Shown here: positions 17,180-26,608 of the stretch, in pieces
Layout: the number at the start of each line of letters is the position of its first letter
How positions within the stretch are numbered: the first letter of the stretch is position 1
Assembly (NCBI RefSeq): GCF_002099195.1
Contig: NZ_NBYX01000022.1
Span: 1 to 64,000 of the forward strand
From: Burkholderia puraquae
GTDB lineage: Bacteria > Pseudomonadota > Gammaproteobacteria > Burkholderiales > Burkholderiaceae
Direction: 5' to 3'
Length of the DNA: 64,000 nt
Notes under the pieces: model-generated
The model's input: the letters and a program-made list of their open reading frames with translations, nothing else
What the model was told of the DNA's origin: nothing
Databases searched by the model: none
Position numbers and translations under genes: made by a program

Positions 17180-19177
17180 TCAGCCTTCCGCCATCATCAG
17201 CAACTGCGCGCCATCCGAAACCTGATCGCCGACGCCGTACAGCACTTCCGCGACGACGCCCGCGCTCGGCGCGCCGATCGTGTGCTCCATCTTCATCGCT
17301 TCCATCACGATCAGCGGCGTGCCGGCTTCGACCTTCTGGCCCGGCTCGACCAGCACCGCGATCACCTTGCCCGGCATCGGCGCGGTCAAGCGTCCGCCGC
17401 CCTGCTCCGCATCGCCCGCATGCGCGAGCAGGTTGCGCCATTCGAACGTCTCCGATGCGCCCTGCGTGAACACATGGAACGTGTCGCCGTCCGCATACAC
17501 GCGGCCGCTGCTGCGCACGCCGCCGAGCGTCACGTCGAAATCGAGCGGCGTGGCGCCGCGCGTCCACGCGAACGGTTGCGCGGCTTCATCGCCGGTCGCG
17601 ATACGCGCACCGGCGCCGTCGTCCTCGTACGTGACCGTCACGTCCGCTTCGCGCTCGGCCGCATGCCATTCGAGCGTGCGGCGATAGCCGCCGTTCAGTC
17701 GCCAGTCCGGCAGCGCGCGCCACGGCGACGAACCCTGCGCGGCCGCGCCGCGTTCGCGCGCGAGCAGCGCCGCACACGCGAGCGCAAGCGTCGCGCGCGG
17801 CGGCTGTTGCGGCGCGAACAGCGCATCGTGGTTGCGCTCGATCAGCCCCGTGTCGAGATCGGCCGTCGCGAACGGTTCGCACGCGACGATCCGCTGCAGG
17901 AACGCGGCGTTCGTGTGCAGGCCGACCACCTCGCATGCACGCAACGCTCGCAGCATCAGGCCCAGCGCTTCCGCACGGTCTGCGCCATGGACGATCAGCT
18001 TCGCGATCATCGGATCGTAGAACGGCGTGATCGCATCGCCTTCGCGCACGCCGCTGTCGACGCGCACCGGCGCACCGATCGCAAACTCGACGCCTTCCGG
18101 CAGCCGCAGATGCTTCAGCGTGCCCGTCGACGGCAGGAAGCCGCGCGCCGGGTTCTCCGCGTAGAGGCGCGCCTCGAGCGCATGGCCCTGCACGCGCAGT
18201 TCGTCCTGCTTCAGCGGCAGCGGTTCGCCGGATGCCACGCGCAGTTGCCATTCGACCAGATCGAGGCCCGTGACCATCTCGGTGACCGGATGCTCGACCT
18301 GCAGGCGCGTGTTCATTTCCATGAAGTAAAACGCGTCGCCCGTCATGATGAATTCGACGGTGCCCGCGCCGACATAGCCGACCGCGCGCGCGGCCGCGAC
18401 AGCCGCTTCGCCCATCGCACGGCGCAGGTCGTCGGGCAGGCCCGGCGCCGGCGCTTCTTCAAGCACCTTCTGGTGACGGCGCTGCACCGAGCAATCGCGG
18501 TCGAACAGGTACACGGCGTTGCCGTGCGTGTCGCCGAACACCTGCACCTCGACGTGGCGCGGGCGCGTCAGGTATTTCTCGATCAGCACGCGATCGTTGC
18601 CGAAGCTGCTCGCGGCTTCGCGCTGGCACGACGCGAGCGCCGCCGGGAAATCGCCGGAGCGCTCGACCACGCGCATCCCCTTGCCGCCGCCGCCCGCGCT
18701 GGCCTTCAGCAGCACCGGATAGCCGATCTCGTCGGCTTCGCGATGCAGGTTGGCCGCTACCTGGTCGTCGCCGTGATAGCCGGGCACGAGCGGCACGGCG
18801 GCGGCGTGCATCAGCGCCTTCGCGGCGGCCTTCGAACCCATCGCCGCGATCGCGTCGACCGGCGGCCCGATGAAGACGATGCCGGCCGCTTCGCACGCAT
18901 GCGCGAAATCTTCGTTCTCCGACAGAAAGCCGTAGCCGGGGTGGATCGCCTGCGCGCCGGTGGCGCGCGCCGCTTCGATGATGCGCTCGATGCGCAGGTA
19001 GCTGTCGGCCGCGGCCGAGCCGCCGATGTGCACGGCCTCGTCGCACGCGGCCACGTGTTTCGCGTTCGCGTCCGCGTCGGAATAGACGGCGACGCTCGCG
19101 ATTCCGAGACGTTTGCACGTCGCGGCGACGCGGCACGCGATTTCGCCGCGGTTGGCGATCAGAATCTTGTCGAACAT
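17180..19177 (-). CDS. liuD: Methylcrotonyl-CoA carboxylase alpha (biotin) subunit
   Basis: 665 residues. Biotin carboxylase part (~1-450) starts FDKILIANRGEIACRV and includes the ATP-grasp loop KASAGGGGKGMR and MEMNTRLQVEHPVTE. The C-terminal biotinyl domain has EAMKMEH with the biotinylated Lys at 629. With the beta subunit it carboxylates 3-methylcrotonyl-CoA using ATP and bicarbonate in leucine and isovalerate degradation; cytoplasmic. Assigned to methylcrotonyl- rather than acetyl- or propionyl-CoA because the operon also has isovaleryl-CoA dehydrogenase, the matching carboxyltransferase and an enoyl-CoA hydratase. Last gene of the operon, 45 bp after liuC. Confidence 0.92.
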   Translation of the reverse strand: MFDKILIANRGEIACRVAATCKRLGIASVAVYSDADANAKHVAACDEAVHIGGSAAADSYLRIERIIEAARATGAQAIHPGYGFLSENEDFAHACEAAGIVFIGPPVDAIAAMGSKAAAKALMHAAAVPLVPGYHGDDQVAANLHREADEIGYPVLLKASAGGGGKGMRVVERSGDFPAALASCQREAASSFGNDRVLIEKYLTRPRHVEVQVFGDTHGNAVYLFDRDCSVQRRHQKVLEEAPAPGLPDDLRRAMGEAAVAAARAVGYVGAGTVEFIMTGDAFYFMEMNTRLQVEHPVTEMVTGLDLVEWQLRVASGEPLPLKQDELRVQGHALEARLYAENPARGFLPSTGTLKHLRLPEGVEFAIGAPVRVDSGVREGDAITPFYDPMIAKLIVHGADRAEALGLMLRALRACEVVGLHTNAAFLQRIVACEPFATADLDTGLIERNHDALFAPQQPPRATLALACAALLARERGAAAQGSSPWRALPDWRLNGGYRRTLEWHAAEREADVTVTYEDDGAGARIATGDEAAQPFAWTRGATPLDFDVTLGGVRSSGRVYADGDTFHVFTQGASETFEWRNLLAHAGDAEQGGGRLTAPMPGKVIAVLVEPGQKVEAGTPLIVMEAMKMEHTIGAPSAGVVAEVLYGVGDQVSDGAQLLMMAEG

Positions 19178-19222
19178 GGCTTCGGTGTCGTCCGGAAAGA
19201 GTAGGTCACGCGCGCTGCGCGA

Positions 19223-20008
19223 TCATTCACGCCACGACGGCGTGCGCTTTTCGAGGAAGGCCGCAATCCCTTCGCGCGCTTCCGCGCCGGCGCGGGTTCG
19301 CGCGATCCAGTCGGCGGTCTGCTCGATCAGCGCCGCGTCGAGCGGGCGGCCGGCCACATCGGCAACGAGCCGCTTGCACGCCTTCACCGCGTCGGGGCCG
19401 TTCGCGACGAGCGTCGCGGCCAGCTTCGCGACCGTGTCGTCGAGCGCATCGGCCGGCACCGCGTCGTGAATGAAGCCGAGCGACGCCGCACGCGCGCTGT
19501 CGAACACCTCGGCCGTCGTGAAGTAGCGGCGCGCCGCGCGCTCGCCCATCGCACGCACCACGTACGGGGCGATCGTCGCGGGAATCAAGCCGAGCCGCGC
19601 TTCCGACAGGCAGAACTTCACGCCGTCGGCGGCGATCGCGATATCGGCCGCCGCCACCAGGCCCACGCCGCCCGCATATGCATCGCCATGTACGCGCGCG
19701 ATCACCGGCTTGCCGCAGCGATGGATCGCCTCGAGCATCCGCGCGAGCTTGCGCGCATCGGCACGGTTCTCGTCGTCCGAGTAACCGGCCATCTTCTTCA
19801 TCCAGTTCAGGTCCGCGCCCGCGCAGAACGCCGTGCCTTCCGCGGCGAGCACGATCGCGCGCACGCCTGCATGCGCGTCGAGCCATTCGAACGCGGTGGT
19901 CAGCTCGGCGATCGTCGTCTCGTTGAACGCATTGCGCACGTCGGGACGCGCGAGCGTGACGGTTGCCACGCGACCGGCTTCGCTTACCTTGATCGTTTCG
20001 TATCGCAT
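19223..20008 (-). CDS. liuC: Methylglutaconyl-CoA hydratase (crotonase family)
   Basis: 261 residues of crotonase fold: ATVTLARPDVRNAFNE at the start, oxyanion-hole segments EGTAFCAGADLNWM and VHGDAYAGGVGLVAA, and LSEARLGLIPATIAPYV. In this operon it should hydrate 3-methylglutaconyl-CoA to HMG-CoA, the step after the carboxylase. The short 19-bp gap to liuB and 45-bp gap to liuD support a single transcript. The specific substrate is taken from operon context; sequence alone gives enoyl-CoA hydratase. Confidence 0.88.
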   Translation of the reverse strand: MRYETIKVSEAGRVATVTLARPDVRNAFNETTIAELTTAFEWLDAHAGVRAIVLAAEGTAFCAGADLNWMKKMAGYSDDENRADARKLARMLEAIHRCGKPVIARVHGDAYAGGVGLVAAADIAIAADGVKFCLSEARLGLIPATIAPYVVRAMGERAARRYFTTAEVFDSARAASLGFIHDAVPADALDDTVAKLAATLVANGPDAVKACKRLVADVAGRPLDAALIEQTADWIARTRAGAEAREGIAAFLEKRTPSWRE

Positions 20009-20027
20009 CGTTCAGCCCTCCCGGCCG

Positions 20028-21635
20028 TTACATGCGGAACACGCCGAAGCGCGTCTCGTCGATCGGCGCGTTCATCGATGCGGCGAGGCCGAGGCCCAGC
20101 ACGTCGCGCGTCTGCGCGGGATCGATCACGCCGTCGTCCCACAGCCGCGCGCTCGCGTAGTACGGATGGCCCTGGCGCTCGTACTGCTCGCGGATCGGCT
20201 GCTTGAACGCTTCTTCCTCGTCGGTCGACCACGAACCGCCCTTCGCCTCGATGCCGTCGCGGCGCACCGTCGCGAGCACCGATGCGGCCTGCTCGCCGCC
20301 CATCACCGAGATCCGCGCGTTCGGCCACATCCACAGGAAGCGCGGCGCGAATGCGCGGCCGCACATCCCGTAGTTGCCGGCGCCGAACGAGCCGCCGATG
20401 ATCACCGTGAACTTCGGCACCTTCGCGTTCGACACGGCCGTCACCATCTTCGCGCCGTGCCGCGCGATGCCTTCGTTCTCGTACTTGCGCCCGACCATGA
20501 AGCCCGTGATGTTCTGCAGGAACACGAGCGGGATCTTGCGCTGGCAGCACAGCTCGATGAAATGCGCACCCTTCACGGCCGATTCGGAGAACAGGATGCC
20601 GTTGTTCGCGACGATCCCGACCGGGTGGCCCCAGATGTGCGCGAAGCCCGTGACGAGCGTCGTGCCGTAGCGCGCCTTGAATTCGTCGAACTCGGAATCG
20701 TCGACGATGCGCGCGATCACCTCGCGCACGTCGAACGGCTTGCGCGTATCGACCGGAATCACGCCGTACACGCTCTTCGCGTCGTAGCGCGGCGGCTTCG
20801 GCTCGCGCAGCGCGACCGGCGTCGCAATCTTCGGCGCGAGATGATCGACGATGTTGCGCGCGATCGACAGCGCATGCGCGTCGTTCTGCGCGAGATGGTC
20901 GGCCACGCCCGACAGGCGGGTATGCACGTCGCCGCCGCCGAGATCCTCGGCGCTCACTTCCTCGCCGGTCGCGGCCTTCACGAGCGGCGGCCCGCCGAGG
21001 AAAATCGTGCCCTGCTCCTTCACGATGATCGACTCGTCGCTCATCGCCGGCACGTACGCGCCGCCGGCCGTGCACGAGCCCATCACGACGGCGATCTGTG
21101 CGATCCCCGCGGCCGACATCGTCGCCTGGTTGAAGAAGATACGGCCGAAGTGGTCGCGATCGGGAAACACGTCGTCCTGGTTCGGCAGGTTCGCGCCGCC
21201 CGAATCGACGAGGTACACGCACGGCAGCCGGTTTTCCGCGGCGATTTCCTGCGCGCGCACGTGCTTCTTCACGGTGACCGGGTAGTAGGTGCCGCCCTTG
21301 ACCGTCGCGTCGTTGCACACGATCACGCATTCGCGGCCGGCGATCCGGCCGATCCCGGTGATGACGCCCGCACCGGGCGCGTCGTCGTTGTACATGCCGT
21401 TCGCCGCGAGCTGCGAGAACTCGAGGAACGGCGCGCCCGGATCGAGCAGTTGCGCGATGCGGTCGCGCGGCAGCAGCTTGCCGCGCGACAGGTGCTTGTC
21501 GCGCGCGGCCTGGCCGCCGCCCTGCGCAAGCTTTTCGATCTTCGCGCGCAGGTCGGCGACGACCGCCTCGAGCGCGGCGGCATTCGTGCGGAAGTCTTCC
21601 GAACGCGGGTTCAGTTTCGATTCGATGATCGGCAT
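20028..21635 (-). CDS. liuB: Methylcrotonyl-CoA carboxylase beta subunit
   Basis: 535 residues, the carboxyltransferase partner of the biotin subunit. Recognisable by [18 protein letters not shown], the acyl-CoA-binding segment [13 protein letters not shown], and the biotin-side [16 protein letters not shown] followed by [15 protein letters not shown]. The length matches MccB/LiuB proteins. It transfers the carboxyl group from biotin to 3-methylcrotonyl-CoA. It lies 31 bp after liuA. No frameshift or missing motif seen. Confidence 0.93.
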   Translation of the reverse strand: MPIIESKLNPRSEDFRTNAAALEAVVADLRAKIEKLAQGGGQAARDKHLSRGKLLPRDRIAQLLDPGAPFLEFSQLAANGMYNDDAPGAGVITGIGRIAGRECVIVCNDATVKGGTYYPVTVKKHVRAQEIAAENRLPCVYLVDSGGANLPNQDDVFPDRDHFGRIFFNQATMSAAGIAQIAVVMGSCTAGGAYVPAMSDESIIVKEQGTIFLGGPPLVKAATGEEVSAEDLGGGDVHTRLSGVADHLAQNDAHALSIARNIVDHLAPKIATPVALREPKPPRYDAKSVYGVIPVDTRKPFDVREVIARIVDDSEFDEFKARYGTTLVTGFAHIWGHPVGIVANNGILFSESAVKGAHFIELCCQRKIPLVFLQNITGFMVGRKYENEGIARHGAKMVTAVSNAKVPKFTVIIGGSFGAGNYGMCGRAFAPRFLWMWPNARISVMGGEQAASVLATVRRDGIEAKGGSWSTDEEEAFKQPIREQYERQGHPYYASARLWDDGVIDPAQTRDVLGLGLAASMNAPIDETRFGVFRM

Positions 21636-21666
21636 CGACGGGGCTCCGTTCGCGTGACGTGGGGCG

Positions 21667-22848
21667 TTACATCGTTTCCGCGAACAGCTCGCGGCCGATC
21701 AGCATCCGGCGGATCTCGCTCGTGCCGGCGCCGATCTCGTACAGCTTCGCATCGCGCCACAGGCGGCCGACCGGGTATTCGTTGATGTAGCCGTTGCCGC
21801 CGAGGATCTGGATCGCCTCGCCGGCCATCCACGTCGCCTTCTCGGCCGTGTAGAGGATCACGCCCGCGCAATCCTTGCGCACCTGGCGAATGTGGTCGCT
21901 GCCGGCCGAGTCGAGGTGGCGGCCCACCGCGTACAGGTACGCGCGGCACGCCTGGAACGTGGTGTACATGTCGGCGACCTTGCCCTGGATCAGCTGGAAT
22001 TCGCCGATCGACTGGCCGAACTGCTTGCGATCGTGGATATACGGCACCACCGCGTCGAGGCACGCGGCCATGATGCCCGTCGGGCCGCCCGACAGCACTG
22101 CGCGCTCGTAGTCGAGGCCGCTCATCAGCACCTTCACGCCGCCGTTGAGCTGCCCGAGGATGTTTTCCTCCGGCACTTCGACGTCCTGGAACACCAGCTC
22201 GCCCGTGTGCGAGCCGCGCATGCCGAGCTTGTCGAGCTTCTGCGCGACCGAGAAGCCCTTCATGCCCTTCTCGACGATGAACGCGGTAATGCCGCGCGCG
22301 TTGGCTTCGATGTCGGTCTTCGCATAGACGACGAGCGTGTCGCAATCCGGGCCGTTGGTGATCCACATCTTCGTGCCGTTCAGCACGTAGCGATCGCCGC
22401 GCTTGTCGGCGCGCAGCTTCATGCTGACGACGTCGGAGCCGGCGTTCGGCTCGCTCATTGCGAGCGCGCCGATGTGCTCGCCCGACACGAGCTTCGGCAG
22501 GTACTTCTGCTTCTGCGCGTCGGTGCCGTTGCGGTGGATCTGGTTCACGCACAGGTTCGAGTGCGCGCCGTACGACAGGCCGATCGATGCCGACGCGCGC
22601 GAGATCTCTTCCATCGCGACCATGTGCGCGGTGTAGCCCATGTTCGCGCCGCCGTATTCCTCGGCGACCGTCATGCCGAGCACGCCGAGATCGCCGAACT
22701 TCTTCCACAGATCCATCGGAAACTGGTCGGTGCGATCGACCTCCGCCGCACGCGGCGTGATTTCCTTCGCCGCGAACGTCGCGACGGCGTCGCGCAGCAT
22801 CTCGATGTCTTCACCGAGCATGAATTGCACACCGGGCAGGTTGATCAT
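21667..22848 (-). CDS. liuA: Isovaleryl-CoA dehydrogenase
   Basis: 393 residues, acyl-CoA dehydrogenase fold with [13 protein letters not shown] and the C-terminal [19 protein letters not shown]. The catalytic base Glu sits in GLDYERAVL (E248), the position characteristic of isovaleryl-CoA dehydrogenases rather than the C-terminal Glu of straight-chain enzymes. It oxidises isovaleryl-CoA to 3-methylcrotonyl-CoA with FAD and passes electrons to ETF. First gene of the operon; a palindromic operator lies 42-56 bp upstream of the start codon. Confidence 0.93.
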   Translation of the reverse strand: MINLPGVQFMLGEDIEMLRDAVATFAAKEITPRAAEVDRTDQFPMDLWKKFGDLGVLGMTVAEEYGGANMGYTAHMVAMEEISRASASIGLSYGAHSNLCVNQIHRNGTDAQKQKYLPKLVSGEHIGALAMSEPNAGSDVVSMKLRADKRGDRYVLNGTKMWITNGPDCDTLVVYAKTDIEANARGITAFIVEKGMKGFSVAQKLDKLGMRGSHTGELVFQDVEVPEENILGQLNGGVKVLMSGLDYERAVLSGGPTGIMAACLDAVVPYIHDRKQFGQSIGEFQLIQGKVADMYTTFQACRAYLYAVGRHLDSAGSDHIRQVRKDCAGVILYTAEKATWMAGEAIQILGGNGYINEYPVGRLWRDAKLYEIGAGTSEIRRMLIGRELFAETM

Positions 22849-22889
22849 GTCTCCTCCGTCTCCAGAAAGTGTGTGGCACCCACCGATTT

Positions 22890-22904
22890 CTGAGTTTCGC
22901 TCAG
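22890..22904. promoter_or_regulatory. TetR/LiuQ-type operator, liuA side
   Basis: CTGAGTTTCGCTCAG: inverted repeat CTGAG/CTCAG around a 5-bp centre. It shares the TGAG-N5-CTCA layout with the site at 22992-23004, and both lie in the divergent region between liuA and the TetR gene. Confidence 0.6.
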
Positions 22905-22991
22905 ATCGAATGAATGCACATATTCATTGACCAATACAGCGTAAATTTTGCACAGTTTCGCGCCTCGCCGGGTTCGTCGTCAATAGTTTTT

Positions 22992-23004
22992 TGAGTGACA
23001 CTCA
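22992..23004. promoter_or_regulatory. TetR/LiuQ-type operator, regulator side
   Basis: TGAGTGACACTCA is a perfect inverted repeat (6-bp arms, single central A) just ahead of the regulator start, so placed for autorepression. It matches the partner site upstream of liuA. Confidence 0.65.
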
Positions 23005-23018
23005 GATATCATGCGGAG

Positions 23019-23765
23019 ATGACAGCCGCTACCGCCGACACCATGACCGCCACCGTCAAAGCCGACCGCGCCGACACGTCGCGCGCGCCCGCCGGGCGCA
23101 AATCCCAGCAGCGCGTGCAGGACATTCTGCGCGCCGGCCGGGAAGTGTTCGCCGAAAAAGGTTACGAGCATGCGACGGCCGCCGAGATCGCGCAGCGCGT
23201 GGGCGTGTCGGAGGCAACGGTGTTCAGCTACTTCCGCGGCAAGCGCGAGCTGTGCGCGCGCGTGATCGCGGATTGGTACGACGAAAACATCGCCGCGTTC
23301 GAGCACGGGATGCCGCAGGACGCGTCGGTGCAGCAGCAGTTCGCGTTCATCGTGCGCACCCACCTGCGGCTGATGCTGGTGAACGGCACGGGCCTGTGCG
23401 CACTGGTGCTGTCGGAAGGCCGTGCGAAGCAGCATGCGCTGAGCGACGAGCTCACCGCGCTGCAGCGCCGCTACACCGCACCGCTGATGGACGTGCTCGC
23501 GCGCGGCCAGGCGGCCGGGCAGGTGCGCACCGACCTGCCGCTGAGCCTGCTGCGCTCGATGGTGTTCGGGCCGATCGAGCACGTGCTGTGGGATGCGATC
23601 CTCGGGCATCGCAAGCTCGATACGGAAACGACGGCCACGCAGCTCGTCGACATGCTGTGGGCCGCCGTGCAGCCGCCGGCGCCGGAACAGGCGGCGCTCG
23701 TGCGCTTCAGGAATGAAGTGGCGGAAGCCATGCGGCGGCTGGAAGGGGAAAGCACGCGCGGGTGA
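23019..23765 (+). CDS. liuQ: TetR-family regulator of the liu operon (LiuQ-like)
   Basis: 248 residues from the ATG at 23019. A GTG at 22995 is possible but would put the start inside the palindrome at 22992-23004; an ATG at 23040 is a further option. The N-terminal helix-turn-helix is AEIAQRVGVSEATVFSYFRGKREL, preceded by a flexible 25-residue tail. The C-terminal ligand domain is typical TetR. Beta-proteobacterial liu operons are known to be controlled by a TetR-type LiuQ instead of the MerR-type LiuR of other groups; divergent position and paired operators fit, with an acyl-CoA intermediate as probable inducer. Symbol assigned by context. Confidence 0.8.
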   Translation: MTAATADTMTATVKADRADTSRAPAGRKSQQRVQDILRAGREVFAEKGYEHATAAEIAQRVGVSEATVFSYFRGKRELCARVIADWYDENIAAFEHGMPQDASVQQQFAFIVRTHLRLMLVNGTGLCALVLSEGRAKQHALSDELTALQRRYTAPLMDVLARGQAAGQVRTDLPLSLLRSMVFGPIEHVLWDAILGHRKLDTETTATQLVDMLWAAVQPPAPEQAALVRFRNEVAEAMRRLEGESTRG

Positions 23766-23770
23766 CGCAC

Positions 23771-23789
23771 GGCGGGCGGCATGCCCGCC
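23771..23789. terminator. Stem-loop between convergent regulator genes
   Basis: GGCGGGC/GCCCGCC with a 5-nt loop, just after the TetR stop and before the convergent MarR 3' end. No U-tract, so termination strength is uncertain. Confidence 0.4.
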
Positions 23790-23830
23790 ACCTCATCGCC
23801 GCTTCCCCGGCGTCACGGGGTTCGGGGCCG

Positions 23831-24319
23831 CTACGACGCTTCGCCGACGCGCAGCGGCGCGCGGCTCTGATCGTTGTTCAAATGGACGAACTTGCGCAAC
23901 AGGCGCATCAGTTCCTGCGAATCGTCCTCGCCCATCCCGTCGAACAGGCCCGCACGCAGCTCCTTCACCGACGGAATCAGATGCGTGAGCAGCTCGACGC
24001 CCGCCGGCGTCAACAACAAGCGGCGCTGACGTCGCGGCAGCACTTCGCGCACGATCAGTCCTTTCGCTTCGAGCCGGACCGCGAGATCCGCGGTCGTCGA
24101 CGTGTCGAGCGCCACCCGCTGCGCGAGCGTCACCTGGTCGAGCCCCGGGCACTCGTAAATCATCCGCAGGACCGCGTACTGCACCGGCGTCACGTCCCGG
24201 CCCAGCTTCTCGTAGAACATCGCAACCGCGATCTGGTGCGCGCGCCGGATCAGGTGCCCGGGTTCGTCGTACAGATCGAGCGGGAAAGCCGGCGCGTCGG
24301 CGGGATTCGTTTTCTTCAT
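23831..24319 (-). CDS. MarR-family regulator divergent from vanA
   Basis: 162 residues, winged helix-turn-helix of MarR type: VTPVQYAVLRMIYECPGL, then LAQRVALDTSTTADLAVRLEAKGLI as recognition region and EVLPRRQRRLLLTPAG as wing. Divergently transcribed from the vanillate demethylase genes with a 17-bp dyad in the gap, so probably a repressor released by vanillate or a related aromatic acid. Well-studied VanR proteins are GntR-type, so a MarR in this place is notable. The target is inferred from position. Confidence 0.85.
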   Translation of the reverse strand: MKKTNPADAPAFPLDLYDEPGHLIRRAHQIAVAMFYEKLGRDVTPVQYAVLRMIYECPGLDQVTLAQRVALDTSTTADLAVRLEAKGLIVREVLPRRQRRLLLTPAGVELLTHLIPSVKELRAGLFDGMGEDDSQELMRLLRKFVHLNNDQSRAPLRVGEAS

Positions 24320-24444
24320 GAATGAGTCGATGACATAAGCGGCGCGAGCCGATTGCGCGCGCCGACGGCATGGCGCTGCCTCGCGCCATTTCCCGGGAAA
24401 ACCAGTATACCGCTCGCCTTGCCTCGGTCATTCTCGATGCGTAC

Positions 24445-24461
24445 ACTGAATCTCATTCAGT
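24445..24461. promoter_or_regulatory. Dyad operator for the MarR regulator
   Basis: ACTGAAT-CTC-ATTCAGT, perfect 7-bp arms, in the 199-bp region between the MarR gene and vanA. Size and symmetry suit a MarR dimer. Confidence 0.6.
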
Positions 24462-24518
24462 ACACGGAATGAAAAGATGCCGCGTACCGGCGGCATCGAC
24501 CTGATGGAGACGAAGAAC

Positions 24519-25598
24519 GTGTTTCTCAAGAATGCTTGGTACGTGGCGTGCACGCCCGATGAAATCGACGGCAAGCCGCTGGGCCGCAAGATCTGCAACG
24601 AGTCGATGGTGTTTTACCGCGCGGTGGATGGCCAGGTCGCCGCGCTCGAGGACTTCTGCCCGCACCGCGGCGCGCCGCTGTCGCTCGGATTCGTGCGCGA
24701 CGGCGTACTCGTGTGCGGCTATCACGGGCTGGAAATGGGCTGCAACGGCAAGGCGGCCGGCATGCCGGGCCAGCGCGTCGGCGGCTTCCCGCCGATTCGC
24801 AGCTTCCCGGTGGTCGAGCGATACGGATTCATCTGGGTCTGGCCGGGCGATGCGTCGGCAGCCGATCCCGCCAAGCTGCCCGCGCTGGCATGGGCCGAGG
24901 ATCCGGCCTGGGCCCACGGCGGCGGCCTGTATCACATCCGTTGCGACTACCGACTGATGATCGACAACCTGATGGACCTCACGCACGAAACGTACGTGCA
25001 TGCGACGAGCATCGGCCAGAAGGAAATCGACGAAGCGCCGCCGAAGACGACCAGCCACGGCGACGAAGTCGTCACGAGCCGCTTCATGGAGAACGTGATG
25101 CCGCCGCCGTTCTGGCAGATGGCGCTGCGCGGCAACGGGCTGGCCGACGACGTGCCGGTCGATCGCTGGCAGATCTGCCGCTTCACGCCGCCGAGCCACG
25201 TGATGATCGAAGTGGGCGTCGCGCATGCAGGCCACGGCGGCTACGACGCGCCGGCCGAGCTGAAGGCGTCGTCGATCGTGGTCGATTTCATCACGCCCGA
25301 GACGGACACCTCGATCTGGTACTTCTGGGGGATGGCGCGCAACTTCCGCCCCGACGATCACGCGCTGACCGCCGAGATCCGCGAAGGCCAGGGCAAGATC
25401 TTCGCCGAGGATCTCGAGATGCTCGAGCGCCAGCAGCTCAACCTGGAGAAGTGGCCCGATCGCAAGCTGCTCAAGCTCAACATCGATGCTGGCGGCGTGC
25501 TGTCGCGCAAGGTGATCGAGCGGCTGCTCGCCGACGAGAACGCGTCGAGCCCGCAGCGGCCCGTGATTCCGGTCGCGCAGATCAAGGAGGTGTCGTGA
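24519..25598 (+). CDS. vanA: Vanillate O-demethylase oxygenase subunit
   Basis: 359 residues. The GTG at 24519 is chosen because GGAG lies ~9 nt upstream and the protein then starts MFLKNAWYVACTPDEI like known VanA; ATGs at 24477 and 24504 lack a ribosome site. Rieske 2Fe-2S ligands C47-x-H49 and C66-x-x-H69, then the mononuclear iron site in DNLMDLTHETYVH. With VanB and NADH it converts vanillate to protocatechuate plus formaldehyde. First gene of a likely vanAB-oxygenase run; the stop overlaps the vanB start by four bases. Confidence 0.92.
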   Translation: MFLKNAWYVACTPDEIDGKPLGRKICNESMVFYRAVDGQVAALEDFCPHRGAPLSLGFVRDGVLVCGYHGLEMGCNGKAAGMPGQRVGGFPPIRSFPVVERYGFIWVWPGDASAADPAKLPALAWAEDPAWAHGGGLYHIRCDYRLMIDNLMDLTHETYVHATSIGQKEIDEAPPKTTSHGDEVVTSRFMENVMPPPFWQMALRGNGLADDVPVDRWQICRFTPPSHVMIEVGVAHAGHGGYDAPAELKASSIVVDFITPETDTSIWYFWGMARNFRPDDHALTAEIREGQGKIFAEDLEMLERQQLNLEKWPDRKLLKLNIDAGGVLSRKVIERLLADENASSPQRPVIPVAQIKEVS

Positions 25599-26560
25599 GC
25601 ACCGCGACGCTGACGGTACGGGTGGCCCGCAAGTGGCAGGAAGCACGCGACATCTGCGGCTTCGAATTCGTCAGCGATGACGGTTCGCCGTTGCCGCGCT
25701 TCGACGCCGGCGCGCATATCGACGTGCATTTGCCGGGCGGGCTCGTGCGCCAGTATTCGCTGTGCAATCACCCGGAGCACGGCGACCGCTATCAGATCGC
25801 GGTGCTGCGCGATGCCGACGGTCGCGGCGGGTCGCGCGCCATCCACGACGAAGTCCGGCAAGGCGATACCGTGCGGATCGGCCTCCCGCGCAATCAATTC
25901 CCGCTCGCCCCCGACGCGCCGCACCACCTGTTGCTCGCGGGCGGGATCGGCGTCACGCCGATCCTCAGCATGGCGGAGCGGCTGTTCTCGTCCGGCATGC
26001 CGTTCGACATGCACTACTGCGCGCGCTCGACCGATCGCATGGCGTTCGTCGAGCGGATCAACGCAGCCGGGTTCCATGACCGCACCCGCTTCCATGTCGA
26101 CGACGGCGACCCCGCGCAACGCTTCGACCTGGCCTCGGTGCTCGCCGCGGCACCCGCAGGCACGCACTTGTACGTCTGCGGCCCGCGCGGCTTCATGGAT
26201 GCGGTGCTGAGCGCCGCGCGCGAGCGCGACTGGGCGGACGAGCGGCTGCATTACGAGTTCTTCGGCGGCGCGGTTGCGTCGTCCGGCGCGGATCGTGCGT
26301 TCCAGGTCCGGATCGCGAGCAGCGGCAAGGTGATCGACGTGCCCGCCGAATGCACGGTGGTCGCGGCGCTGGCGGCCAACGGCGTCGACGTGCTGACGTC
26401 GTGCGAGCAAGGCGTATGCGGCACCTGCATGACGCGCGTGCTGGAAGGCGAGCCTGATCATCGCGATTCGTATCTGACGGAAGCGGAACAAGCGGCCGGC
26501 GACCAGTTCATGCCGTGCTGTTCGCGATCGCGAACCGACCTGCTGGTACTCGATCTGTAG
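25595..26560 (+). CDS. vanB: Vanillate O-demethylase reductase subunit
   Basis: 321 residues from a GTG overlapping the vanA stop (GTGA), with AAGGAGG 4 nt upstream. Order: FMN-binding RQYSLCN segment, NAD-binding LLLAGGIGVTPILSM and YVCGPRGFMD, then a C-terminal plant-type 2Fe-2S ferredoxin with SCEQGVCGTC and a distal Cys pair in MPCCS. It passes electrons from NADH to the Rieske centre of VanA, and possibly to the second oxygenase encoded next, which has no reductase of its own. Confidence 0.92.
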   Translation: MSTATLTVRVARKWQEARDICGFEFVSDDGSPLPRFDAGAHIDVHLPGGLVRQYSLCNHPEHGDRYQIAVLRDADGRGGSRAIHDEVRQGDTVRIGLPRNQFPLAPDAPHHLLLAGGIGVTPILSMAERLFSSGMPFDMHYCARSTDRMAFVERINAAGFHDRTRFHVDDGDPAQRFDLASVLAAAPAGTHLYVCGPRGFMDAVLSAARERDWADERLHYEFFGGAVASSGADRAFQVRIASSGKVIDVPAECTVVAALAANGVDVLTSCEQGVCGTCMTRVLEGEPDHRDSYLTEAEQAAGDQFMPCCSRSRTDLLVLDL

Positions 26561-26608
26561 ACGGACCGCGCGGCGCGCGGCGGAAAACCACCATACTGGA
26601 GACGATCA

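Noticed and set aside
16735-17469. 244-codon plus-strand frame near the liuD end
   Set aside because: Runs into liuD antisense and turns into Arg/Pro/Ser-rich sequence; no homology.
17171-19204. ~680-codon plus-strand frame
   Set aside because: Antisense mirror of liuD, which has all biotin carboxylase and biotinyl motifs.
24477-24518. Longer vanA start at ATG 24477 or 24504
   Set aside because: Neither has a ribosome site; the GTG at 24519 with GGAG gives the normal VanA N-terminus.
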